DNA from: Palsa-504 sp963767565 | Lineage (GTDB): Bacteria > Actinomycetota > Actinomycetes > Streptosporangiales > Streptosporangiaceae | Direction: 5' to 3' | DNA length: 64,000 nucleotides | Assembly (NCBI GenBank): GCA_963767565.1 | Contig: CAVYEG010000019.1 | Location: 1 to 64,000 of the forward strand | Shown: piece after piece, positions 9,049 through 16,420 of the stretch | Numbering within the stretch: position 1 is the first letter of the stretch | Layout of the letters: each line of letters begins with the position of its first letter | Notes under the pieces: generated by a model | Database searches by the model: none | What the model was told of the DNA's origin: nothing | What the model saw: only the letters and a program-made list of their open reading frames with translations | Made by a program: the position numbers and the translations under genes

Positions 9049-9468
9049 ATGCCCTTCGAGCAGTTCACGCGGAAGCTCATACCGCTGGGCAAGGAACCTA
9101 CCGTGACGATGCAGTCCCGCGGCAGCCTGACGCTGAACTTGTCGGCATTCCAGCTCATCGGCTCGCCCTTGGCCGTGCATCTGCTGTACGACCGTGATGA
9201 GCAGATCATCGGCATCCGCGCTGCGGACCCGAAAGACGGAGATGCCTACCCACCGCGTACGTTGCCACGGCGAGGTGAGGGAGGCCCGCGCATTGTGACT
9301 GCCCAGGCGTTTACATCGCACTATGGGATTGACACCACACCACGACGGTATCTGGCGACACTTAAGGATGACGTCCTGTGTATTGACCTGAAGCAGCCGC
9401 TGGTGCCAACCGGAAGCAACCAGAACGGCCGCGCCAAACGACGCAATAGCGCGACCGGTTCTGGATAG
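9049..9468 (+). CDS. AICE-borne protein of unknown function
   Basis: 139 residues from ATG 9049, with a strong GGGAGGTG ribosome binding site at 9034-9041. The body alternates beta-like stretches (LTLNLSAFQLIGSPLAVHLLYD, split by a turn; IIGIRAADP) and ends in a basic, low-complexity tail (GRAKRRNSATGSG). No signal peptide, membrane helix or known catalytic motif is seen. It stands alone between an empty stretch and the HAD gene. It is almost certainly a real gene; its function is unknown. Confidence 0.75.
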   Translation: MPFEQFTRKLIPLGKEPTVTMQSRGSLTLNLSAFQLIGSPLAVHLLYDRDEQIIGIRAADPKDGDAYPPRTLPRRGEGGPRIVTAQAFTSHYGIDTTPRRYLATLKDDVLCIDLKQPLVPTGSNQNGRAKRRNSATGSG

Positions 9469-9667
9469 ACCTCCAGTGCACGTCTCCTGGGCTTGTCTAG
9501 CCCAGCGGAGATGTGAGGCCCTCTGGAGATGGGCGGGAGCCGGGTGGCCCCCCGGCTCCCGCCACCAAACGTTGCGCATTTAAGCATACACCAGCCTGCC
9601 CTGGAGAGCCCTTGGCTCATCGGGGCAGGCTATCGGCGTGCCCAATGTGCTGACGTAGGGTGGCGGC

Positions 9668-10144
9668 GTGATCGGTGCTGTCGTTTTCGATGTGGGCGAG
9701 TGCCTGGTGGATGAGACGCGGGAGTACGGGACGTGGGCTGACTGGCTGGGTGTCCCGCGTCATGTGTTCTCGGCGGCGTTCGGCGCGGTCATTGCGCGTG
9801 GTCAGGATTACCAGGAGACGTTCCAGGTCTTCCGGTCGGGGTTCGATCTGGAAAAGGCTCGCCAGCAGCGGGCCGAGGATGGCAAGCCTGAGTGGTTCGG
9901 CGAGGATGACCTGTATCCCGATGTCCGGCCCGCGCTGGCCCGGCTCCGCGATGACGGCTTGTGGGTCGGCATCGCCGGGAACCAGACCGCCCGCGCGGGC
10001 GGGATGTTGCGTGACCTCGGCTTGCCCGCTGACATGATCGCGACCTCGGATGACTGGGGATTCGCGAAACCTGATCCTGGCTTCTTCGAGAAGATGATTG
10101 AGGTGTCGCCATGGGGGCCACGCCGGGACGTTGTATGTGGGTGA
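9668..10144 (+). pseudogene. HAD-family hydrolase, N-terminal part (frameshifted)
   Basis: This is the first two thirds of a haloacid-dehalogenase-like phosphatase. Motif I is present as FDVGECLVDE, where the first Asp is the nucleophile and the usual DxD second Asp is replaced by G-E. The cap helices follow, then GIAGNQTARAGGML (motif II region) and a Lys in DDWGFAKPDPGFF (motif III). The frame ends at 10144, losing motif IV. Removing one G from the five-G run at 10113-10117 restores SPWGHAGTLYVGDRLDND. This is therefore a frameshift or an assembly error in an otherwise ordinary gene. Confidence 0.75.
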
Positions 10145-10328
10145 CCGGCTGGATAACGACATCGTGCCCGCAGCGCGGGCAGGCTTGCGGACGGCGTTGA
10201 TCAACCGTGGCCCGTGGGCGACGATCTGGCGGGATGACCCGGCCGCGAGTCAGGTGCCGACGTTCCGGGTTGACTCGCTGGCCGAGCTGTCGGGAAGGAT
10301 CGCCGCGTTTAACGCTGGAGCGAGCTGA
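10098..10328 (+). pseudogene. HAD-family hydrolase, C-terminal part (frameshifted)
   Basis: This frame carries the missing HAD motif IV, LYVGDRLDNDIVPAARAG, with the magnesium-binding aspartates, and the protein's C-terminus. Homology begins about 10120. Joined to the previous fragment it gives a protein of about 219 residues, normal for a small HAD phosphatase. The 3' end overlaps the convergent XRE-TPR gene by 20 bases. Substrate is unknown. Confidence 0.75.
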
Positions 10329-11643
10329 GGGTGGCTTGCCAGCCGTAGAGCCGGTCATCGAGGGCTTGCACGCAGGGCAGCTCGGCGTGCGGCTGGAGGG
10401 TCTTGCGGACTTCGAGTACGCGGTCCATGCCGGTGGCGTACCAGGCGGTGCCGAGCAGTTCGAGGGCTTGTTCGGCGTAGGTGCAGGCTGCTTCGGGGTT
10501 GTGCTGGGCGGCTTCGACGGCGGCCAGGTCGCCGAGGATGACGCTGCGTCCCCTGTTGCCTGCGACGGACGGGTCGTTCAGCGCTGCGAGCAGGGTTTCC
10601 CTGGCCTGGGGCAGGTGCCCGGCTTTGAGCTGGGTGTTGCCTTTGAACGCGGCCAGCCGTGCGGGGGAGAACCATGTGAACCAGTCCGGGGATGAGTGCT
10701 GGCTGCCCGTGGCCAGGGTGTCTTCGGCGTGCCCGATCAGGCGTAGGGCCTCGCGGGTGTGTCCGCTGATGGTCTCGCATTCGGCTTCGACGGCATCGAG
10801 CCAGGCCAGGAACTCGGCGGAGGCCGGGCCTCGGCGGGCGTAGGTGTGGGCGGCGCGCATTCGTTCGGCGGCCTCGTCGCGGCGTCGGGCAAAGCCGGGG
10901 ACGAATGCGGCGTGTGCCAGGATTGCCGATCCGAGCAGCGTGTCGTCGGCTTCCCCGGCTGCCTGGAGTGCGCGGACGAAGGTGGCGTCAGCGTCGTCGG
11001 CCTGGCGCAGGTCGAAGAACTCGATCCGCCCGGCCAGGAGCAGGGATTCGGCCAGGGCGGTGGCCAGGAGGGTGTGGCTGACCCCGGCAGTCTCGCCTAG
11101 GAGCTGGGTGCCCATGCGGGTGTGCTCGATGACGGGCGGGTGCAGGTGCGTGGGTTCGACGTGGGTGTATAGGCGTCGGTAGGCGGCGGTGATGGCCGCG
11201 TAGTCGCTGGCCACATTGGATGGCTGGATCACGCCACGTGCCTTCGATAGCGACACCGCCGCGTGCCCGCCAGTGCGGGCTGGCAGGGGATGCCGGGCAG
11301 CGGCTGCGGCGTCGGGCCCGGCCACGGACACGTCCCAGGGCGGGGTAAAGCCGAGGTCTTCGACCGGGAGCTGCAGCACGTGGACCAGCAGCCGCTGATG
11401 GTCGGCCCGCGGCCAGGGCGGCGCGGCCGATTCCCATCGCCGTACTTGGCGGGTGCTGATCTCGATGTGCTTGAGTCCAAGCTGCGGGGCGGCGCGGGTG
11501 AGAGCATCGGCGAGCGCTTGCTGTGACCCGTATCCGGCGTGCTGGCGGGCTGCCTTGAGCCGCACGTTGCCGATGGGGCGTGTCATTCGGGGTGCCTCCG
11601 TGTCGATGGCTGGCCCGGCTGGTGTGTCCGTTTCGTCCGCCAT
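10309..11643 (-). CDS. XRE-type HTH regulator with TPR-like C-terminal region
   Basis: 444-residue cytoplasmic regulator. The N-terminal 90 residues form an XRE/Cro-like helix-turn-helix (LKAARQHAGYGSQQALADAL, then ISTRQVRRWE). The rest is a long all-helical array resembling tetratricopeptide repeats (for example ALLAALNDPSVAGNRGRSVI and AACTYAEQALELLGTAW). This architecture is common in actinomycete regulators that sense peptides or partners through the helical domain. It faces the HAD gene convergently and diverges from the AICE operon at 11787. Three 11-bp-spaced direct repeats lie in the shared promoter region and could be its operator. Confidence 0.8.
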   Translation of the reverse strand: MADETDTPAGPAIDTEAPRMTRPIGNVRLKAARQHAGYGSQQALADALTRAAPQLGLKHIEISTRQVRRWESAAPPWPRADHQRLLVHVLQLPVEDLGFTPPWDVSVAGPDAAAAARHPLPARTGGHAAVSLSKARGVIQPSNVASDYAAITAAYRRLYTHVEPTHLHPPVIEHTRMGTQLLGETAGVSHTLLATALAESLLLAGRIEFFDLRQADDADATFVRALQAAGEADDTLLGSAILAHAAFVPGFARRRDEAAERMRAAHTYARRGPASAEFLAWLDAVEAECETISGHTREALRLIGHAEDTLATGSQHSSPDWFTWFSPARLAAFKGNTQLKAGHLPQARETLLAALNDPSVAGNRGRSVILGDLAAVEAAQHNPEAACTYAEQALELLGTAWYATGMDRVLEVRKTLQPHAELPCVQALDDRLYGWQATLSSLQR

Positions 11644-11683
11644 GAGGACACTCTATCAAAGTCTGACGTTTAACGTCCCTATT

Positions 11684-11714
11684 AAGACCTCTAAAAGTCC
11701 TCTTTAAGTCCTCT
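11684..11714. promoter_or_regulatory. Three direct repeats in a divergent promoter region
   Basis: AAGACCTCT (11684-11692), AAGTCCTCT (11695-11703) and AAGTCCTCT (11706-11714) recur every 11 bases, one helical turn, within an A/T-rich 140-bp gap. The gap separates the XRE-TPR gene (leftward) from the transfer/replication operon (rightward). Phased direct repeats in such a place are typical of a regulator-binding array. Confidence 0.55.
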
Positions 11715-11786
11715 TATGGTCCATTCAAGCCGGGCACTCTGATGTTACAGGCCGCTTGGCGGCACGTACAGAGACAGGAGAGGCCG

Positions 11787-12230
11787 ATGCCACTTCTAGG
11801 TCCGTTCTCGGTGGAGTTCGGGACGGTGTTCCCCGCGGGCGCGTACGCAGTCGGGGCGTTCGAGAAGGTCCGGGACTTCGAGAAGTCCAAAGGCGATGCG
11901 GTGGTCCAGCAAGTCGACAAGCTCACCGGGCTGCCGCTGTGGGTGATCGAGGTCGTCGACCCGCAAGAAGGCACCCGCAAGCTGACCGTCAAGGTCAAGG
12001 TGACCGCCGAGGTCCAGCCGGTGCTGCCGCCCCCGGTGGCCGGGTCGCCGTTCACCCCGGTCGAGTTCGAGGGCCTGAACGTGATGCCCTACGTCGACTC
12101 CGACCGGTGCAAAGCCGACGGCAGGAGCAAGTGCGGCGCCCGGCAAGCGTACTCCCTCAAGGCCACCGGCGTCCGCGCTCCGGGCCGGGCCATGCCCCGG
12201 CACATAGGCGAGCAGAAGGACGTGGCCTGA
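11787..12230 (+). CDS. AICE protein of unknown function, first gene of the transfer operon
   Basis: 147 residues from ATG 11787, which follows AGGAGAGG at 11776-11783; the frame is open from 11742. The first half contains GPFSVEFGTVFPAGAYAVG and FEKSKGDAVVQQVDKLTG, followed by WVIEVVDPQEGTRKLTVKVK. Proteins of this look are regularly found upstream of tra in actinomycete plasmids and AICEs, but no biochemical role is known. It starts the rightward operon and its stop overlaps the next start by one base (TGATG). Confidence 0.75.
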   Translation: MPLLGPFSVEFGTVFPAGAYAVGAFEKVRDFEKSKGDAVVQQVDKLTGLPLWVIEVVDPQEGTRKLTVKVKVTAEVQPVLPPPVAGSPFTPVEFEGLNVMPYVDSDRCKADGRSKCGARQAYSLKATGVRAPGRAMPRHIGEQKDVA

Positions 12231-12586
12231 TGCCCGCCCGCCGCGTCCCCGCCCTGGCCCTGCCCGTCGACGCCAAGGCCGCTGTGACGTTCCGCGGGTA
12301 TGAGCACCGCACGCCGCTGCTGACCATCACCACCGGCCGCCCGGCCCTGCTGGTCACCCTGACCCTGCCCGAGCAGCTGGAGGCCGGGCACGTCACCTTC
12401 GCCCGTCAGCTGGCCTGCCAGGCGTGGGCCTACGCCGTCGCCGTCGAACGCCGCTACCGGGGCCTGCCCGCCCTGCCCGGCCAGCCGGTCCCGCACCTGC
12501 TGGCCGCACGGCCCGACACCTGGACAGGTGACCCCGCCACGCCCGGCCCGGCAGAGCTGGCCGACCAGCAGGCGGTGACGGCATGA
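12230..12586 (+). CDS. AICE protein of unknown function
   Basis: 118 residues from ATG 12230, whose A is shared with the previous TGA. It is mainly beta then helical, with PALLVTLTLPEQLEAGHVTF and RQLACQAWAYAVAVERRYRG. There are no recognised motifs or membrane segments. Its stop overlaps the next gene by 4 bases (12583-12586), so it belongs to the same coupled transcript. Confidence 0.65.
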   Translation: MPARRVPALALPVDAKAAVTFRGYEHRTPLLTITTGRPALLVTLTLPEQLEAGHVTFARQLACQAWAYAVAVERRYRGLPALPGQPVPHLLAARPDTWTGDPATPGPAELADQQAVTA

Positions 12587-12897
12587 CGGCCATCGCCGAG
12601 GTCCGGTTCGGCGAGGACGGCAAGATCACAGTGCAGTCCTACCTCCGGCTGACCGCCAGCACCTACATCCGCTGCTGCACCTACGCCGACGCCGCGCCGA
12701 TCCTGACCATTCAGGACGGCCCGGTCGACATCACCATCACCAACCCCGGCCGGGAGGAAGTCACCGCCGACGACGTGAGGTTCGGCCACCAGCTCGCCGA
12801 CGCGGTGAACCGGTACGCGGCCGAGCTGGACAAGCTCGCCGCCAAGGATCGCGCTGCGGCGGCTGGCCCGGGTGAGCCTTCCGGGCAGGCAGCGTGA
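12583..12897 (+). CDS. AICE protein of unknown function
   Basis: 104 residues from ATG 12583 in an ATGA overlap. The sequence begins with a beta-rich segment (EVRFGEDGKITVQSYLRL), includes APILTIQDGPVDITITNPG and ends in a helix and a flexible Ala/Gly tail. It resembles its upstream neighbour in length and secondary structure, which suggests a related pair. It is followed by a strong stem-loop before tra. Function unknown. Confidence 0.65.
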   Translation: MTAIAEVRFGEDGKITVQSYLRLTASTYIRCCTYADAAPILTIQDGPVDITITNPGREEVTADDVRFGHQLADAVNRYAAELDKLAAKDRAAAAGPGEPSGQAA

Positions 12898-12916
12898 TGG
12901 CACTCCAGGTCAAGGC

Positions 12917-12949
12917 GGGGCGGCTGGAGCTGGTCCCTCCAGCCGCCCC
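12917..12949 (+). terminator. Perfect 13-bp stem-loop before tra
   Basis: GGGGCGGCTGGAG (12917-12929) pairs exactly with CTCCAGCCGCCCC (12937-12949) around a 7-base loop. A short TGGGTTCTCTC stretch follows. It sits in the only gap of the operon, between the 104-residue gene and tra, so it may act as an intra-operon terminator or attenuator that keeps tra expression low. Confidence 0.65.
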
Positions 12950-12991
12950 TGGGTTCTCTCCCGGCACAACCATGGAAGAGGGGAGCATCTT

Positions 12992-14443
12992 ATGCGCCGC
13001 GTGGTCACCGGGGAACAGGTCGCCCAGATCTACAACCCCGACCCGTTCGCCCGGCCCGTCTTCCGCGCCCCGGTCTACCAGACCCCGGCCGGACTCATCC
13101 TGCTCGCGTGGCTCGCCCGGCTCATCATCTGGATCATCCGCCTGGTCATCCGCCACCCCGCCGCCGCCCTGGCCGTGGCCGTGCTGGTCTTCCTGTGGAT
13201 CACGGTCACCTGGGTCGGCATGACCGCGATGATCGTGTGGGCCACGGTGGTCCTGCTGGCGTGGTGGCACTACTGGCCAGCCGGGTTCACCCGCTGGATC
13301 TCTAGCCCGGCCCGGGGCAAGTGGCGGGCCTGGACCTACCGGCGCAAGTGGGCCGCGGTGATGACCATCGCCGACCTGGCCCCCGCCTACTGCGCCCGGA
13401 TCATCCTGCCCGTCCTCGGCAAAGTCACCGCTACCCGGTATGTCGACCGGGTCCACGTCCGGCTGGTCTCCGGGCAGAGCGCGGCCGATTTCGCCGACCG
13501 GGCCGACAACCTGGCCCACGGGTTCGGGGCGCTGCTGTGCCGGGTCCGCACCGCCAAATCCGGTGCCGTGGTGCTGGAGTTCGTCCGACGTGACGCGCTC
13601 GCCGTTCCCGTCCCTGCCCTGCCGGTCCCCGACCGGCCCGACCTCAAGGCCCTGCCGGTCGGCCGCCGGGAGGACGGGCTGCCCTGGAACGTGCGGCTGC
13701 ACGGCACGCACGTGCTGCTGGCCGGGGCCACCGGCGCCGGGAAAGCCTCCCTGCTGTGGTCGCTCGTCCGGGCCATGCTGCCGCTCATGCGCTCCGGGCT
13801 GGTCCGGGTCCTGGCCGCCGACCCGAAACTGATGGAACTGGCCTACGGCCGGGTCATCTTCGACACCTACGGCCAGTACGCCGCCAACCCGACTGCGATC
13901 GCCGACATGCTCGACCAGGCCGTCGCGGACATGCAAGCCCGGGCCGCCATGTTCGCCGGTCGGCAGCGGGACCACACCCCGACCCGGGAGCACCCGTTCA
14001 CCGTGGTCCTGGTCGATGAGGTCGCGTTCCTGACCGCCTACCAGCCCGACCGCAAGCTCCGCGAGCGGATCATGGCCGCGCTGGCCACCCTCACCACCCA
14101 GGGACGGGCGGTCGGCTACTGCGTGGTGGCCGCGCTGCAAGACCCCCGCAAGGAGGTGCTGACCATCCGGAACCTGTTCCCCGACCGGATCGCCATGCGG
14201 CTCGATGAACCCGAGCAGGTCGACATGGTGCTCGGCGACGGAGCTAGGGACCGCGGCGCGGCGTGTGAGCTGATCTCCGCCGACCCGGCCACCGGCGCCG
14301 GGGTCGCGTTCGTCCGGGTCGAAGCCGACCCCGACCCGGTACGGGTCCGGGCCGGATGGGTCACCGACCCCGACATCCGCGACATGGCCGCCTCCTGCCT
14401 GGATGACCGGGAACCGGCCCCGATCGAGGCGGCGACCGCATGA
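12992..14443 (+). CDS. tra: FtsK/SpoIIIE-type DNA translocase (Tra)
   Basis: 483-residue main transfer protein of the element. ATG 12992 is chosen because GAAGAGGGGAG lies just upstream; the frame is open from 12872. Two or three membrane helices lie at about residues 35-95. The cytosolic motor follows, with Walker A GATGAGKASL near 244-253 and Walker B VVLVDEVAF near 337-345. Related AICE/plasmid Tra proteins form hexamers that pump double-stranded DNA between hyphae and need no relaxase. Ala replaces the usual Ser/Thr after the Walker-A Lys, with Ser next; variation here (GKGS) is seen in the family. It overlaps the next gene by 4 bases. Confidence 0.9.
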   Translation: MRRVVTGEQVAQIYNPDPFARPVFRAPVYQTPAGLILLAWLARLIIWIIRLVIRHPAAALAVAVLVFLWITVTWVGMTAMIVWATVVLLAWWHYWPAGFTRWISSPARGKWRAWTYRRKWAAVMTIADLAPAYCARIILPVLGKVTATRYVDRVHVRLVSGQSAADFADRADNLAHGFGALLCRVRTAKSGAVVLEFVRRDALAVPVPALPVPDRPDLKALPVGRREDGLPWNVRLHGTHVLLAGATGAGKASLLWSLVRAMLPLMRSGLVRVLAADPKLMELAYGRVIFDTYGQYAANPTAIADMLDQAVADMQARAAMFAGRQRDHTPTREHPFTVVLVDEVAFLTAYQPDRKLRERIMAALATLTTQGRAVGYCVVAALQDPRKEVLTIRNLFPDRIAMRLDEPEQVDMVLGDGARDRGAACELISADPATGAGVAFVRVEADPDPVRVRAGWVTDPDIRDMAASCLDDREPAPIEAATA

Positions 14444-14601
14444 CCACCATCACCGCCTGGCGCACCGACGAGCCGTGCCCGGTCTGCGCAACCGGACTGA
14501 TCATCCACGACGACGGCACTTCCGCGATCCTGGCTGAGTGCCGTCTGTGCGGCTGGGCCGGTACCTGGACCAGCGACCAGGCAGACGGAGGTGACCGGTG
14601 A
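14440..14601 (+). CDS. Small zinc-ribbon protein between tra and rep
   Basis: 53 residues from ATG 14440 in an ATGA overlap with tra, ending in a GTGA overlap with rep. The sequence has CPVC near residues 13-16 and CRLC near 36-39, followed by GWAGTWTS, the pattern of a rubredoxin-like or zinc-ribbon knuckle. Tight coupling on both sides shows it is a genuine gene. Small zinc-ribbon genes of this kind are frequent between tra and rep in AICEs, but no role has been assigned here. Confidence 0.8.
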   Translation: MTTITAWRTDEPCPVCATGLIIHDDGTSAILAECRLCGWAGTWTSDQADGGDR

Positions 14602-16202
14602 CTGGGGTGACCGGCAGGACAACCCGGGCGCAGCGGATGGCCATGCCGCTAGCCCGTGAAGTCGTCAAAGACCTGGCCGTCGAGCACGGCGCCTGCATCC
14701 GCCCCATCCAGCTGCGCCGCCGCAACCTGGACACCGGGCAGGTTGACCAGGTACTCGTGCCCTGCGGGCACACCCTGGGCAAGGTTTGCCCGGCCTGCTC
14801 CGAGCGGGCCAAGTCGCTGCGCGCCTCGCAGTGCCGGGAAGGCTGGCACCTCGAGGACGAGCCCGACGTCCAGGCCGACCCGGCAACCGAGGACCAGAAA
14901 TGGTGGATCACCGTTCGCGCCGAAGCGCAGCAGCACCGCGACCACGCCGAGGCGGCCGGGCAGGACACCACCGACTTTGACGGCCTGATCACCGAACTGG
15001 ACGACGAGATCACCAACGCAGGTATCCGCGGGAAAGCCGCCCCGGCCAAGCCTGCGCGGCGGCACCGGTCAACGCGCCGCCGTCAGGACACCCCGGACCT
15101 GCCCAAGCGGAAGATCAACCCCCGGACGGTCGGCAAGACCTACACCGCGCCGGACGGCAAGACGTTCCGCCCGTCGCTGTTCCTCACCTTGACCTGCCCG
15201 TCCTACGGCCCGGTCGGCGAGGACGGAGCACCCGCCGACCCGGCCACCTACGACTATGACACCGCAGCCCGGGACGCCCTTGCGTTCGCCGCGCTGTTCG
15301 ACCGTTTCATCCAGAACCTGCGCCGCTACCTCGGCTACGACACCCAGTACTTCGCCGCCATCGAACCCCAACGACGGCTCGCGCCGCACGTTCACCTGGC
15401 CATGCGCGGCACCGTGGCCCGGGCCGAGATCCGCCGCGTCCTGGCCGCCACCTACCACCAGATCTGGTGGCCCGACACCACCATCGTCAGATACCCAGAC
15501 GACGAGCTGCCCGCCTGGGACGAACCGGTCGGCGGCTACCTCGACCCGGCCACGGGGGAAGTCCTCCCCGGCTGGGACCAGGCGCTCGACGAGCTCGGCG
15601 ACCAGCCCCACCACGTAGCCCGGTTCGGCGACCAGTTCAAGGCGGACGGCGTGCTGGCAGGCTCTAAGGACGCCGCCCGGTGCATCGGCTACCTGACCAA
15701 GTACCTGACCAAGCAGGTCGGCGACTGCCACCACCCCGACACCGACCCGGCCCGGGACCACGCGGCCCGGCTGGCTGAGGCGCTGCGCTACCAGCCGTGC
15801 TCGCCGACGTGCGCGAACTGGCTCCGTTACGGCATCCAGCCCAAGAACGCCCGGCCCGGCCTGGTCCCCGGCCGGTGCAAAGGCAAAGCCCACGACGCCG
15901 ACCACCTGGGTTACGCCGGGCGGCGGGTGCTGGTATCCCGCAAGTGGTCCGGCAAGACCCTCGCCGACCACCGGGCCGACCGGAAACAGTGGCTCCTGGA
16001 CACGCTCGGTGTTTCGGCAACTGACCCGGCCCGCTACGCCTGGGAGGCCGTCGCGCCGGGCGACCCGGATCACATGGACTATGCGCGGCGGCTGCTGCAT
16101 GCCGTCGCCGACCGTGCCCGATGGCAAGCGGCACTTGCCGAGGCGAGACGTAGAGCTGAGGCCAGCACGGATCATCTTTCGGCAACTGAGAGGGCAGCAT
16201 GA
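14598..16202 (+). CDS. repSA: RepSA-type replication initiator
   Basis: 534-residue rolling-circle replication initiator of the kind found in pSAM2-like elements. GTG 14598 overlaps the previous stop. An N-terminal cysteine-containing region (PCGHTLGKVCPAC near 53-65) precedes the HUH-nuclease core: FLTLTCPSYG near 195, the metal-binding PHVHLAMRG near 263-271, and YLTKYLTK near 364, which supplies candidate catalytic tyrosines. A C-terminal cysteine cluster (CSPTCANW) follows. It nicks the double-strand origin and lets the excised circle replicate before or after transfer. Its origin has not been located. It overlaps xis by 4 bases. Confidence 0.9.
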   Translation: MTGVTGRTTRAQRMAMPLAREVVKDLAVEHGACIRPIQLRRRNLDTGQVDQVLVPCGHTLGKVCPACSERAKSLRASQCREGWHLEDEPDVQADPATEDQKWWITVRAEAQQHRDHAEAAGQDTTDFDGLITELDDEITNAGIRGKAAPAKPARRHRSTRRRQDTPDLPKRKINPRTVGKTYTAPDGKTFRPSLFLTLTCPSYGPVGEDGAPADPATYDYDTAARDALAFAALFDRFIQNLRRYLGYDTQYFAAIEPQRRLAPHVHLAMRGTVARAEIRRVLAATYHQIWWPDTTIVRYPDDELPAWDEPVGGYLDPATGEVLPGWDQALDELGDQPHHVARFGDQFKADGVLAGSKDAARCIGYLTKYLTKQVGDCHHPDTDPARDHAARLAEALRYQPCSPTCANWLRYGIQPKNARPGLVPGRCKGKAHDADHLGYAGRRVLVSRKWSGKTLADHRADRKQWLLDTLGVSATDPARYAWEAVAPGDPDHMDYARRLLHAVADRARWQAALAEARRRAEASTDHLSATERAA

Positions 16203-16420
16203 GCGGAGAACCACTCAGCATCCGCGCTAGCGATCCGTTCTCGGGTCTTCCGCTACTGATCGCGGTACCAGAAGCGGCCAAGATGCTCGGCATTAGCCGT
16301 GCTGCCGCCTACCGCTTCGCCGCCGCGGGTGATCTCCCCATTAAGCGTCTGGGCCGTCGTGTGTACGTGGTGACGGCGCGGCTGCGCGCGTTCATCGAGG
16401 CAGAGGACCAAGCCGCATGA
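16199..16420 (+). CDS. xis: Excisionase, MerR-like helix-turn-helix
   Basis: 73-residue DNA-binding protein with the typical excisionase fold: AVPEAAKMLGISRAAAYRFA, then GDLPIKRLGRRVYV, a winged helix-turn-helix. Its start overlaps rep and its stop overlaps int, each by 4 bases. It is expected to bind near the attachment sites and bias integrase toward excision, the usual role of AICE Xis proteins. Confidence 0.9.
   Translation: MSGEPLSIRASDPFSGLPLLIAVPEAAKMLGISRAAAYRFAAAGDLPIKRLGRRVYVVTARLRAFIEAEDQAA

Noticed and set aside
14440..14601. Non-coding gap between tra and rep
   Set aside because: ATGA and GTGA overlaps and two CxxC pairs show a real 53-residue gene.
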